Part shown: in pieces, positions 35,448 to 46,000 of the stretch
How positions within the stretch are numbered: the first letter of the stretch is position 1
Layout of the letters: each line of letters opens with the position of its first letter
DNA from: Vibrio mangrovi
Lineage (GTDB): Bacteria > Pseudomonadota > Gammaproteobacteria > Enterobacterales > Vibrionaceae
Length of the DNA: 64,000 bases
Reading direction: 5' to 3'
Assembly: GCF_024346955.1 (NCBI RefSeq)
Contig: NZ_AP024883.1
Span: 372,001 to 436,000 of the forward strand
Position numbers and translations under genes: made by a program
Notes under the pieces: model-generated
Databases searched by the model: none
Seen by the model: the letters and a program-made list of their open reading frames with translations, nothing else
What the model was told of the DNA's origin: nothing

Positions 35448-35470
35448 ATCGGAAGAAATTGAATTTCAGC

Positions 35471-36226
35471 TTAGAAGTGATACACGACATTGATCGATGT
35501 TGCGCTGTCTGTTTTACTCAGACTGTCCGGAACTCGTGAGTGATATGAGCGGGTATAGTCCAGTTTTAGAGCAAGGTTCTGAGTAATGTCATTGGTCAGG
35601 CTGACGTTGGTTGTCGTCATTGTGTTGCTTTCCCCTGAAACAATGGTGAAGTCGCTCTCCAAAGTAACTGTTTTGGTCAGACTCCAGGCAATTCTGGCGT
35701 TTCCTCGGGCAATCGGCTCTTTGACTGTCTCAGGAAAAATCAGGTCATCATCGTCAATTTCATCCAGATTGGGTTCCTGATATCGGTAACCCGGACCCAT
35801 TTCCAGCTCTACAGTTATTTGATCGGTATTAAGTAACTGATAACCGTAACCTGCCGAGAATGTATAGTCCTTAAAGTAAGCGCTATATCTGGAATCGATC
35901 CCATTGAAGCTACCATAGAGATAACCTTTTGGACTGATTTTGTAATCGGTCTGTAGTGTGTAGGTTGATTTCCTTCTGTATTCACCGCCATATTTATCAA
36001 GTCGGTAAAATTCCCATTTACCGGTTGTCCGGTGTCTTCCCTCAGTATACTCGGCGGATATATTGACATTAATCGACTCTGTATCTGTATTCCCGGCATG
36101 TTTCTGATAGCCAAGTTCTACCTGCCCCTGTAAGGGAGAAGGTGTTTCCTGCTTTGTTGGTTCTTCTTCGGCATGAACAGTACTGATAATGCAAAGACTG
36201 AAAGACATCAGCCAACACCTAAACAC
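35471..36226 (-). CDS. DUF481-family outer-membrane beta-barrel protein
   Basis: A 251-residue exported protein. A signal peptide (residues about 1-19, ending STVHA) is followed by alternating strands with aromatic residues. These include GYQKHAGNTDTESINVNISA, RKSTYTLQTDYKISPKGYL and a final INVVYHF with C-terminal Phe, an outer-membrane barrel end. The pattern fits the DUF481/YdiY family (described as salt-induced in some species). Its substrate or function is not clear. It converges on rplI and diverges from dnaB. Confidence 0.85.
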   Translation of the reverse strand: MFRCWLMSFSLCIISTVHAEEEPTKQETPSPLQGQVELGYQKHAGNTDTESINVNISAEYTEGRHRTTGKWEFYRLDKYGGEYRRKSTYTLQTDYKISPKGYLYGSFNGIDSRYSAYFKDYTFSAGYGYQLLNTDQITVELEMGPGYRYQEPNLDEIDDDDLIFPETVKEPIARGNARIAWSLTKTVTLESDFTIVSGESNTMTTTNVSLTNDITQNLALKLDYTRSYHSRVPDSLSKTDSATSINVVYHF

Positions 36227-36378
36227 ACGATACCTCTAAAAACTGACTATAAGCTGAAGGCATATTAGAGTGAATTGCCTGATGAATGGTCAGTTCTGGG
36301 TTAATTCTGCATGAGATAATTACAAACGGGATATTCTCGTTATAATGGGCACACTTTGTTGTGTTATTGAGAAAAGTC

Positions 36379-37791
36379 ATGGTTGATTCCAAGTTTGAAA
36401 ACAGAAACCGTAAACAAACTGACTCACAAGTTGAAGGGATTAAGACACCTCCTCACTCTCTGGAGGCCGAGCAATCGGTTTTGGGTGGATTATTGCTGGA
36501 TAATGAGCGGTGGGATACTGTCGCAGAACGGGTAGTTACCAGTGATTTTTACAGTCGTCCGCATCGGTTGATTTTTGATGGAATCAAATCAACCCTGGAA
36601 GGCGGGAAACCGCTTGATCTGATTACACTCTCGGAGTACCTGGAACAGCGAGAGCAACTGGATGATGTCGGTGGTTTTGCTTATCTGACTGACCTTGCTA
36701 AGAACACGCCAAGTGCTGCCAATATCAATGCATATGCAGATATTGTTGCCGAACGTGCATTGGTCCGGAATTTAATTGGTGTTGCCAATGAAATCGCAGA
36801 TGCCGGTTATGATCCGCAGGGGCGTAGTTCCGAAGATCTGCTGGACTTTGCAGAAAGCAAAGTATTTGCAATTGCAGAATCCCGGACGAATGAGAACGAA
36901 GGTCCGCAAAATGTAGATTCGATTCTGGAAAAGACTCTGGAAAGGATCGAAATCCTGTACAAAAGCCCTCAGGATGGTGTTACCGGCGTGAACACCGGCT
37001 TTACCGACTTAAATAAGAAAACAGCCGGATTGCAACCATCAGATCTGATTATTGTGGCAGCCCGTCCGTCGATGGGGAAAACAACCTTTGCGATGAACTT
37101 GTGTGAAAATGCAGCGATGGAGCAGGATAAACCCGTTCTGATCTTTTCTCTGGAGATGCCTTCTGAACAGATCATGATGAGGATGCTGGCATCTTTGTCG
37201 CGGGTCGATCAAACGAAAATCCGTACCGGTAATCTGGATGATGAGGACTGGGCCAGAATTTCCTCAACGATGGGGATTCTGATGGAAAAGAAAAATATGT
37301 TCATTGATGACAGCTCCGGTCTGACGCCAACAGAACTCCGTTCCCGGGCTCGCCGGGTTGCCAGAGAACATGGCGGGTTATCATTGATCATGGTCGACTA
37401 CCTGCAATTGATGAGAGTTCCTGCAATGTCGGATAACCGGACGCTGGAAATTGCAGAAATCTCGCGATCACTCAAAGCATTGGCGAAGGAATTAAACGTT
37501 CCGGTCGTGGCCCTTTCCCAGTTAAACCGTTCTCTGGAGCAACGGGCGGATAAACGGCCGGTTAACTCGGATCTGCGGGAATCCGGCTCTATCGAGCAGG
37601 ATGCGGATTTGATTATGTTTATCTATCGAGATGAGGTTTATCACCCGGATAGTGCGATGAAAGGAACGGCTGAAATCATTCTAGGTAAGCAACGGAATGG
37701 TCCGATAGGCTCGGTTCGCCTGACGTTCCAGGGACAGTATTCTCGCTTCGATAATTATGCCGGACCAGCATTTGATTTTGATGATGAGTGA
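36379..37791 (+). CDS. dnaB: Replicative DNA helicase DnaB
   Basis: The 470-residue hexameric fork helicase. The N-terminal primase-interacting domain (PPHSLEAEQSVLGGLLLDN) and a RecA-type core with Walker A (ARPSMGKTTFAMNL), Walker B-like LSLIMVDYLQLMR and VVALSQLNRSLEQR are intact. No intein interrupts it. A GTG at 36361 is in frame, but the ATG at 36379 gives the family start. In Vibrio cholerae alr lies next; here yjbQ follows directly. Confidence 0.98.
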   Translation: MVDSKFENRNRKQTDSQVEGIKTPPHSLEAEQSVLGGLLLDNERWDTVAERVVTSDFYSRPHRLIFDGIKSTLEGGKPLDLITLSEYLEQREQLDDVGGFAYLTDLAKNTPSAANINAYADIVAERALVRNLIGVANEIADAGYDPQGRSSEDLLDFAESKVFAIAESRTNENEGPQNVDSILEKTLERIEILYKSPQDGVTGVNTGFTDLNKKTAGLQPSDLIIVAARPSMGKTTFAMNLCENAAMEQDKPVLIFSLEMPSEQIMMRMLASLSRVDQTKIRTGNLDDEDWARISSTMGILMEKKNMFIDDSSGLTPTELRSRARRVAREHGGLSLIMVDYLQLMRVPAMSDNRTLEIAEISRSLKALAKELNVPVVALSQLNRSLEQRADKRPVNSDLRESGSIEQDADLIMFIYRDEVYHPDSAMKGTAEIILGKQRNGPIGSVRLTFQGQYSRFDNYAGPAFDFDDE

Positions 37792-37818
37792 GTGACTCTC
37801 ACTCATCAAGTTAATTTT
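37783..37818 (+). terminator. Probable terminator at the dnaB end
   Basis: GATGAGTGAG (37783-37792, covering the dnaB stop) pairs with CTCACTCATC (37798-37807) in a 10-bp stem, followed by AAGTTAATTTTTA. The T run is offset from the stem, so efficiency is uncertain. Confidence 0.5.
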
Positions 37819-37837
37819 TACCATGAAAAAACCAAGG

Positions 37838-38257
37838 TTATTCTCCAGCGATTGTCGCAACAATTTTACGTTGTCCTCCGTGATTTCGGTGTTCTCCCAG
37901 ATAGATTCCCTGCCAGATACCCATTGCCAGCTTACCTTGTGTGACCGGGATACTCAGGCTGGCACCAAGTACTGATGATTTGATATGCGCTGGCATATCG
38001 TCATCGCCTTCATAGGTATGCCTGTAGTAGGGTGCTCTTTCCGGGACACTTTGATTGAAGTGTGCTTCCATGTCATAGCGAACCGTCGGATCGGCATTCT
38101 CGTTAATGCTCAGACTGGCGGATGTATGTTGAATAAACAGATGAAGGAGACCGACAGAAACCGATTGAATTTGCGGGAGTTGCTCCAGAATCTCATCTGT
38201 AATCAGGTGAAACCCACGTTTTCTTTCCTGAAGGTAGATTACTGTTTGTGACCACAT
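37838..38257 (-). CDS. yjbQ: YjbQ (UPF0047) family protein
   Basis: A 139-residue single-domain protein of the widespread UPF0047 family. The FIQHTSASLSINENADPTVR segment, PAHIKSSVLGASLSIPVTQG and GIWQGIYLGEHRNHGGQRKI are its hallmarks, with the conserved His residues in HTS and HRNHGG. Some members have thiamine-phosphate synthase activity; the physiological role is unsettled. It converges on dnaB and is divergent from pgi. Confidence 0.92.
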   Translation of the reverse strand: MWSQTVIYLQERKRGFHLITDEILEQLPQIQSVSVGLLHLFIQHTSASLSINENADPTVRYDMEAHFNQSVPERAPYYRHTYEGDDDMPAHIKSSVLGASLSIPVTQGKLAMGIWQGIYLGEHRNHGGQRKIVATIAGE

Positions 38258-38569
38258 TGCGAGAGCCTATCAGAATGATTGTTAATTTCACTGGTGTCTG
38301 TATAGTGAGATGTTTCGAGTTACCGTACAATGTTTTTTTGTGCTGATAGAAAGAAAAATTGATTCGTCTGATTTGAGCTAAAACATAATTTCGCTCTAAA
38401 AATTAAGTATAATCGGCGAATCGGCTACAAATCGAAGTGTTCCTGTCATCTGCATCTGGGGACACTGAGTATAAGCTACAATTGATTTGTTCTTTTTGTC
38501 TCTGGAATTCTGTAACGACCGCTGATGCTGTTCGGCAGAATAAGACCACTTTAATTCGGGATAGATACC
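38258..38569. other. Divergent yjbQ-pgi intergenic region
   Basis: 312 bases with no credible gene. It must contain the promoters of both yjbQ and pgi, but I see no strong consensus -35/-10 pair, operator palindrome or terminator. It is AT-rich. Confidence 0.6.
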
Positions 38570-40219
38570 ATGCTAAAAAATATCAACCCAACAGAAACAC
38601 AAGCCTGGAAAGCGCTGTCTGCTCATTTTGAATCGATGAAAGATGTTAATCTCAAAACACTTTTCAGTCAGGACAGCAAGCGTTTTGAGACGTTTTCCCA
38701 ACGTTTTGGCGACGATATTCTGGTCGATTTTTCTAAAAACCTAATCAATGAAGAAACACTGAAGCTTCTGTTGGCTCTGGCCGAAGAAACAGATCTGAAA
38801 AGTGCCATTGAAGCCATGTTCAGTGGTGAGAAAATTAACCGGACAGAAGATCGGTCAGTGTTGCATGTTGCGCTCCGGAATCGTTCAAATACACCGATTT
38901 ATTCTGACGGTGAAGACGTGATGCCGGCTGTGAATGCTGTGCTGGAAAAAATGAAGAATTTTTCTGAACGTGTAATTTCTGGTGAGTGGAAAGGTTATAC
39001 CGGTAAAGCGATTACCGATGTCGTAAACATCGGTATTGGTGGTTCTGATCTGGGACCATATATGGTGACTGAAGCCCTGAAGCCTTACAAAAATCATTTG
39101 AACATGCACTTTGTGTCGAATGTTGATGGAACACATATTGCGGAAGTGTTGAAACAGGTTGATCCGGAGACGACTTTATTCCTTGTGGCATCAAAAACAT
39201 TTACCACACAGGAAACCATGACAAATGCACACACGGCACGGGACTGGTTCCTTGCCGCGGCAAAAGATGAATCTCAGGTAGCTAAACATTTCGCTGCGCT
39301 TTCGACCAATGGTGAAGCTGTCTCTGCCTTTGGTATTGACACTGAAAATATGTTCGAATTCTGGAACTGGGTTGGTGGACGTTATTCTTTATGGTCTGCA
39401 ATCGGTTTGTCGATCATTCTGGGTATTGGTTTCGATAACTTTGTTGAGTTGCTCTCTGGAGCTCATGAAGTTGATCAGGCATTTGTTGCTACACCGTTTG
39501 AAAAGAATATCCCGGTGCTATTGGCTCTGATCGGTATCTGGTATAACAATTTTTATGGTGCGGAGTCTGAAGCAATTCTTCCTTACGACCAATATATGCA
39601 TCGTTTTGCTGCTTATTTCCAGCAAGGTAATATGGAGTCAAATGGTAAATATGTCGATCGTAACGGTCATCCGGTTGATTATCAGACCGGGCCGATTATC
39701 TGGGGTGAACCGGGAACAAACGGTCAACATGCGTTCTATCAGTTGATCCATCAGGGAACCAAAATGATTCCTTGTGACTTTATTGCTCCGGCTATTTCTC
39801 ATAACCCGACGTCGGATCATCATCCGAAACTATTGTCGAACTTCTTTGCTCAGACCGAAGCTTTAGCTTTTGGTAAGACAAAAGAGCAAGTCGAAGCTGA
39901 GTTCATTGCTGCTGGTAAAACTGCAGAAGAAGTTGCAGAACTGGTACCGTTCAAAGTCTTTGAAGGCAACCGGCCAACAAACTCGATTCTGGTTAAACAG
40001 ATCACTCCTCGTTCGCTTGGGCAGCTCATTGCTATTTATGAGCATAAAATCTTCACACAGGGTGCAATCTGGAACATCTTCACTTTTGACCAGTGGGGTG
40101 TTGAATTGGGTAAACAGTTAGCAAATGCGATCCTGCCTGAGCTGAAAGGTGATGAGGAAGTGACTTCTCACGACAGTTCAACTAATGGATTGATCAATGC
40201 GTATAAAGCATTGCGTTAA
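38570..40219 (+). CDS. pgi: Glucose-6-phosphate isomerase
   Basis: The 549-residue enzyme of glycolysis that interconverts glucose 6-phosphate and fructose 6-phosphate. The family segments VVNIGIGGSDLGPYM, VASKTFTTQETMTNA, WVGGRYSLWSAIGLSI, GEPGTNGQHAFYQLIHQGT and YEHKIFTQGAIW are intact, including the active-site Glu and His. The length is standard. It is monocistronic, ended by a terminator shared with cheX. Confidence 0.98.
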   Translation: MLKNINPTETQAWKALSAHFESMKDVNLKTLFSQDSKRFETFSQRFGDDILVDFSKNLINEETLKLLLALAEETDLKSAIEAMFSGEKINRTEDRSVLHVALRNRSNTPIYSDGEDVMPAVNAVLEKMKNFSERVISGEWKGYTGKAITDVVNIGIGGSDLGPYMVTEALKPYKNHLNMHFVSNVDGTHIAEVLKQVDPETTLFLVASKTFTTQETMTNAHTARDWFLAAAKDESQVAKHFAALSTNGEAVSAFGIDTENMFEFWNWVGGRYSLWSAIGLSIILGIGFDNFVELLSGAHEVDQAFVATPFEKNIPVLLALIGIWYNNFYGAESEAILPYDQYMHRFAAYFQQGNMESNGKYVDRNGHPVDYQTGPIIWGEPGTNGQHAFYQLIHQGTKMIPCDFIAPAISHNPTSDHHPKLLSNFFAQTEALAFGKTKEQVEAEFIAAGKTAEEVAELVPFKVFEGNRPTNSILVKQITPRSLGQLIAIYEHKIFTQGAIWNIFTFDQWGVELGKQLANAILPELKGDEEVTSHDSSTNGLINAYKALR

Positions 40220-40245
40220 TGCAACGAGTGTTATGTAGCGTAGAA

Positions 40246-40281
40246 ACAACAAGGGTTGGCAGTGCCAACCCTTGTTTTTAC
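40246..40281. terminator. Bidirectional terminator between pgi and cheX
   Basis: A very stable stem of about 14 bp (AACAAGGGTTGGCA with TGCCAACCCTTGTT) is followed on the plus strand by TTTTT. On the minus strand it is followed by TTGTTTC. It serves pgi clearly and the convergent cheX more weakly. Confidence 0.85.
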
Positions 40282-40301
40282 AGGTACTTTAAATCGAGTT
40301 T

Positions 40302-40763
40302 CTATTCGAAACAAATCTCTATGAAAGCATTACCCCAGGTCGAAGTGAAAGGCATAATAATAATTGCTCCCTCACATTTATGACGGATTGTATGTCCCCG
40401 GCCGGAAACCACGACTGGTGTAGCCATGTTGAAATCAAATCCGTTTTCCGCAAGTATTCTTTTTGCTCCGCCTGTGACCATATTGGTAATTTCACCAACC
40501 ATATCTGTCACTTCTTCATTCAAACCATTCGGGCGTTCGCCCAGCATATTTTGCATGATTTCCAGAGCGAGGCTTTCATCAAAAGTAATCGACATCGATC
40601 CTCGGGTTTGATCCCCGACCATCCCGATCAGTCCCGAGATGTCTCCCCGGGCAATTTCATCTTTTTTAACTCTGGGCTTCTGAGGCTTTAACTCAAGTGA
40701 AGCCATTGTTTTTAATACGTTCATCAGAGACGCTAAAAACGGATTTACAAACTCAGCGCGCAT
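40302..40763 (-). CDS. CheX-like chemotaxis phosphatase family protein
   Basis: A 153-residue CheC/CheX-type protein; members dephosphorylate CheY-P. The active motif E-x2-N is present in EITNMVTGGAKRILAENG, and FVNPFLASLMNVLKTM at the start and MSITFDESLALEIMQNMLGE inside fit CheX. Its start lies inside the end of zur (11-base overlap), so the two are co-translated. Family assignment is good; a role in chemotaxis is inference. Confidence 0.88.
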   Translation of the reverse strand: MRAEFVNPFLASLMNVLKTMASLELKPQKPRVKKDEIARGDISGLIGMVGDQTRGSMSITFDESLALEIMQNMLGERPNGLNEEVTDMVGEITNMVTGGAKRILAENGFDFNMATPVVVSGRGHTIRHKCEGAIIIMPFTSTWGNAFIEICFE

Positions 40764-41241
40764 AATCTTTTACTGTTTCTCTCTTTGTTCCGGAGGAGCA
40801 CGTTTGGCAAATGCCATGAGATTCAATGACATGGTTTGTAATCTTAAACCCGTGCTTCTCTGCATTACGTTCCAGTGACGAGACTAGCGCCTCATCCTGA
40901 AGTTCAGTCACATCACTACATTGATCACAGATCAAAAGATGTGAGAAGTGTTTATGAGCATTGCAAGAACAGCATGAAATATAGCTGTTAGTTGACTCTA
41001 CACGATGGATAAAGCCCTGTCCCATAAGAAAGTCAAGTGCCCGATAAACCGTCGGCGGTTTTGCCTGCGGTTCACTTTGCTGGAGCGCTTCAAGCAGCTC
41101 ATAAGCACTGGATGCTTTCTTACTGGAACAGATAAGCTCAAAGACCCGTTTGCGTTGAGAGGTCAGCCTGACGCCCCTTGCTGCACATATCTCTTCTATC
41201 TGTTTCGTTAAATTGTGGTCCAAATTCATCACCATAACCAC
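40753..41241 (-). CDS. zur: Zinc uptake regulator Zur (Fur family)
   Basis: A 162-residue zinc-sensing repressor. The winged helix includes RLTSQRKRVFELICSSKKA and PPTVYRALDFLMGQGFIHRV. Metal sites are suggested by the CCSCNAHKHFSHLLICDQC segment and a later CQTC pair, the structural zinc cysteines. This Cys-rich pattern, without Fur's features, favours Zur. ATGs at 41241 and 41229 are both possible. It is followed by cheX with overlap. Upstream lies the AT-rich region leading to the NRPS genes, which may hold its promoter. Confidence 0.9.
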   Translation of the reverse strand: MVMVMNLDHNLTKQIEEICAARGVRLTSQRKRVFELICSSKKASSAYELLEALQQSEPQAKPPTVYRALDFLMGQGFIHRVESTNSYISCCSCNAHKHFSHLLICDQCSDVTELQDEALVSSLERNAEKHGFKITNHVIESHGICQTCSSGTKRETVKDYAR

Positions 41242-42940
41242 TCGAGTCTTTTAATAATATACTATTTCGACTGTAATATCGTTCAACTTTTCTAATAATT
41301 TCTTAGTGTAACAGCAATCATACTGTCAGTAGCTTACCATTTCTTCGACAGCGTTTGTGGTGCCATCCTGTTACCGAAAAAAAAGATCAACAATCTAAGT
41401 TAGTTATACCGTATCTCACCCCGAATATTTTTGTCAGATGACAAGTTAAGCTTTAAAAATCTGTTGCTTCTCGGAGATACTCAGGAAGCATGAGAGTGTA
41501 TCCATTTTTGTGATTTATGTCTCATGATATTTTGGCCTATTGTTATTGAGAAACAATCTCTTCTGAATTGTTCTGTACGGTATTGGTTATTTGATTGTGT
41601 CTATGAATGCTTTGACGCTATTTTCAGTGAAATCTGATGATTTATTGCTGAAGTTCTGATGAATATGGCATTGCCAAAAATAGAGATTTGAACAGCAATA
41701 TTTGTACTGTAGGTATTGTGAAGATGCTATATCGAATTCAAAGGAAAAGCGGAAGATTTTTTATCCATACACAATCGGTGTTTATATATGGTAATTTCTT
41801 TCTGAATATGGGTGATTAATTTTTATGTATTGAACCGAGTGGAGATGCATCAGTATCGTGGTTATTTTTTATCACTAGTTAGTGAGTTATATCTGCTTTT
41901 ATTTATTTTATAAGCAAGCATTGCTTTGTGTGAAAGTAAATTTCTTTCCATTGTATCAGTGTGCTAGTTTATTGTTGCTGCTCTTGTTTGATTTTATTTG
42001 GCTGGCTCATATTACTCTCAGATAAAGTGCCTGTATTTATGCTGTGTAGTGCTGTCATTACTGGAGAGGTAAGGTTTCGATAGATTTGACAATATGTAGA
42101 GATCGTCTACCTTTCATTTTGTTTTTATTGATTTAATTGTTGGTAATGAATCATTGATTATCAAGCTTATATAGATAGATAGCTAAAATAATGGCGCACA
42201 ATTCATTTTATTTGTGAATCAATCGCGATAATTTATTTGTTTTGTGTATGTAATTCTTGTAACTGTTAGGCGTATTTTTGATGTTTGTCATAATATAAAC
42301 AAATAGTCTGTACAGTTATTGAGAATTAAAAAAATGAGGATGGTTTGTAAAGTGATTACTAAGTTTTATTGTGTTGATTTTTTGTTTTAATTTAGAATTA
42401 TATTCTGGTTTTATTGTAATAATTGGTTGTAAAATCTAGCTTGTTGCCGAATTATTGCAAATAAATGAAGTATAATTCTTTTGCTGAGTAAAATGATTTT
42501 TCATCGTGGCATCTTATTTATCCATTTGTTTTATAAGGATTATCCTTGTTTCTGACTTGTCATATTTGTCAATGGATATGATTCGTGACCAGTTGAATTT
42601 TTTTTGCATTTTATTATATGCATTTGTCATTATTTTTTATGCCTATTTGACTACTTACCTTTACTATTTAAACAATATCCTATTATTTTTGACTGTTATG
42701 TCATCTTATCACGATGATTTTAAGATATTTTATTAGTTATTAATTTGTCATTTTCTCTTCTGATTTTTTAATGTAATCGTTTTTATTGCTCCGGCTTTCT
42801 TAATGATAAATATGACTTGATTGTAAGAGAACGAATGATGTAATTTGATTTGTAAATATTAACCAGAAGGTCAGAAATACTAATAATTATTAAATTGTTC
42901 TGGTTAAAATTATAAAAAATAATTTATTTATTGTTACTTG

Positions 42941-42962
42941 ATTGTCATTTTATTGTCACTTT
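42941..42962 (+). repeat. 11-base direct repeat at the putative NRPS promoter
   Basis: ATTGTCATTTT (42941-42951) is followed at once by ATTGTCACTTT (42952-42962), a one-helical-turn repeat that overlaps the predicted -35 box. It may be a regulator-binding site. Confidence 0.4.
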
Positions 42963-42980
42963 ATGACTTGTATATATATA
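42953..42980 (+). promoter_or_regulatory. Putative promoter of the NRPS operon
   Basis: TTGTCA (42953-42958) and TATATA (42975-42980) are spaced by 16 bases, giving a 5' leader of about 85 bases before the NRPS start. The leader has a short hairpin (CGCTTG with CAAGTG, about 42988-43013). No clear Fur box is seen nearby. Confidence 0.45.
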
Positions 42981-43074
42981 GGGTTTGGCGCTTGGTGCTA
43001 TTGAGCTCAAGTGTGCGTTACCCCTATGCCTTAAATATTAATAATAAAAAATAACAAATGAAGGTTGGTGCTAC

Positions 43075-46000
43075 ATGAATACGAATGTTCACGGGAACAA
43101 TAAGCAAAGTTGTATCTTCCACACTCAAGATAATACATCTCCTCCCTTGCCATTATCTACACCACAGAAAGGCATCTGGTTTGCCCAACATATTGTTCCG
43201 GATGTCGGAGGGCGGGTTTTCAGAGTTGCCGGTTATCTTGACCTACCCGGTGAAATTATTCCTGAAATGATGGAGTTTGCTGTCAGGCAAGGTGTTGGTG
43301 AGGCCGAAACATTTCATATTACGACCAGTTATCATGAAGATAAATTGCTGCAAACCGTACATCTTTTCTCTGATTGGGAACTGCCTTTTATTGACTTGTC
43401 CCAGAAAGATAACGCTAGTGCTTCTGCGATGACATGGATGGAAGAACGTCTGGATTATCCGGTAGCGAAAGGAGAGAAAGATCCCTTATTTGAGTTTGCG
43501 TTGTTAAAGGTTCATTCCGGACAATACTATCTCTACTGTAGCGCTCACCATATTACGACAGATGGGTATGGTTTTATGATGTTGGTGATGCGGTTTGCTG
43601 AAATCTATTCCGCATTGTATTCGGGCCATGAAATACCAGCTTGTCAGTTATTGGGAATTAAAGCCTTGCTGGAAGCTGAAGATTCTTATCGGGGATCAAC
43701 TGGTTTCGAACGTGACCGGTCATATTGGCTGGATTATATGGATCAGATTCAGAATTATCAGCCGATCAGTTTAGCCGGGCAAAGCTCCGTTTGTTCTCAG
43801 GTATTAAGCGAACGATATATTCTTCCCCTTGATATTTATGAACACTTACAACAGTTAGTTGAACACTATAAAACAAACCTTGCGACACTGATTACTGCTT
43901 TAACTTCGGTTTATCTGCATCTGATGACCGGAGAGTCATCAATGATGCTTGGTTTTACCCATCGTGGACGAATGGGAAGAACTTTACGGCAGACGACAGG
44001 AATGGCAGTTAATATTTTACCACTGGGGCTTCATCTGACACCTGAGATGACATTCCCTGAACTGCTGGAGCAAGTCTCTCTTCATGTTGGTAAAACATCA
44101 CGACATTCACGTTATTACAGTGAGGATCTCCGACAGGAATGGAAGCAGTCGGCTGATAAAGAATGTTGGTTTAATACCGTATTGAACTTTGTTCCTTCTC
44201 AATACGAACTGTACTTTGGTGATGTCTCTGCAACGGTTGTGAATACAGCGATTGGCCCGGTAGATGATCTGTCATTTACTTTCTATGACCGGGGAGAAGG
44301 ACAGGGATTAACCTTGTACCTTAATGCCAACGCAGATTTATATGACAGACATGATATCCAGTGCCATCTGCAACGGCTCGAATCCTTCCTGAGCTTCTGT
44401 GCCTCATCCGATATTACATATCCTGCGCGGTTGAGTGTTTTGTCTCCGGAAGAACAACATCTGGTTCTTGAACTCTTTAACCAGACTCTGATGCCTTTCT
44501 CCGAATCTGGTTGTCTTCATCACCTGTTCGAATCTCAGGTAGTCCGGACTCCGGATGCCATTGCTGTTGTTTCCGGAGAAGAAGCATTCAGCTATCGTCA
44601 GTTGAATGACCGGGCCAATCAACTGGCTCATCGTCTGACAGAGCAGGGAGTCAAACCGGGCAGCAAGGTCGCAGTAATGGTCGAACGCAGCTGTACCATG
44701 GTGACAGCTCTGCTGGCAACACTAAAAGCTGGTGGCGCTTATGTGCCTCTGGATCCACTTTTCCCGCCGGAGCGGCTGCAATATATGGTTTCAGACAGTC
44801 AGCCGGTGGTGTTGATCACCGATGGCTCTGCTGAGATAACTCAGACATTCGGTGAGCAGAATGCAAGTTTCAGCCTGCTTGATCTGAGCCGTGAAACACT
44901 GAACGACTATCCGACAGACAATCTGGTCATTACGGAGCTGGAAAACAACCAACTGGCTTATGTTATCTACACCTCCGGTTCAACCGGGCAGCCCAAAGGT
45001 GTGATGGTGCCACACCGTTCAGTCGTGAACTTCCTCACCAGTCAGCAACAGCAGCATAACGTTAGCGGTGATGACCGTTTACTGGCGATTACCACGATTT
45101 CATTTGATATTCACGTGCTGGAGATTTACCTGCCGCTCATCAGCGGTGCAGCGTTACATCTTGCTGACAAGATGCTGGCTCGTGACGGCGAAGCGCTGGG
45201 ACATTATCTGAATGAACAGAACATTACCCTGTTTCAGGCTACGCCGGCGACCTGGAAACTACTGCTGGCCGCAGACTGGCAAGGCTCTGCAAATCTGAGA
45301 GGTTTAATTGGCGGGGAATCATTCTCCAAAGTGCTGGCCGATGAAGTGCTGAGCCGGGTCGGCAGTCTGTGGAATATGTATGGTCCGACGGAAACAACTG
45401 TCTGGTCCGCCACGCATCAACTGAGTGTCTCGGATAGTGCTGTGCTGATAGGACGTCCGGTTGGTAATACCCGGATTTATATTCTGAATGAAGCCGGTCA
45501 ACCGGTTCCGGTCGGAGCAACCGGTGAGATTTATATCGGTGGTGAAGGTGTGACTGCCGGTTATCTCAATCAGAGTGAACTGACACAGGAGCGATTCGTT
45601 GCTGACCCATATTCTTCAGCGGCCGGAGCCCGGATGTACCGGACGGGCGATTTGGGGCGCTGGGATGCGGAAGGCCGTATTGAATGCCTGGGTCGCAGTG
45701 ATTTTCAGGTGAAGATCCGCGGATTCCGGATTGAGTTGGGTGAAATAGAATCTCTGATGCAGGGATTCGATGGGATTGCGGATGCAGTGGTTGCAGCGCC
45801 GGTGATGGCGGACGGAGAGCCACGGCTGGTGGGTTACTACGTGGCAGATGAAGCCGGTGATGCAGTTTCAGAAGAGGTACTGAAGACTTATCTGCGTAGC
45901 CGTCTGCCGGATTATATGGTGCCGGGCATTTATGTTGTGCTGGAAGATTTCCCGTTGACGCCGAATGGCAAAGTCGACCGGAAAGCATTGCCGGAAGTGG

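Larger units (their letters stand above)
41242..43074. other. 1.8-kb AT-rich non-coding region before the NRPS genes
   Basis: No credible gene on either strand in 1833 bases; short open frames have no ribosome-binding site and low-complexity AT-driven products. The left part must hold the zur promoter; the right end holds a promoter-like element (42953-42980). The base composition drops sharply relative to both flanks, as at a foreign-DNA boundary or an H-NS-bound region. I see no insertion sequence, integrase, tRNA or attachment site. Confidence 0.7.

Noticed and set aside
42506..42736. Open frame of 76 codons in the AT-rich region
   Set aside because: Starts with GTG, has no ribosome-binding site, and the product is a low-complexity Leu/Tyr/Phe-rich run expected from AT-rich DNA.
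42882..42894. Fur-box-like AT palindrome before the NRPS
   Set aside because: Only a partial match in very AT-rich DNA; chance occurrence is likely.
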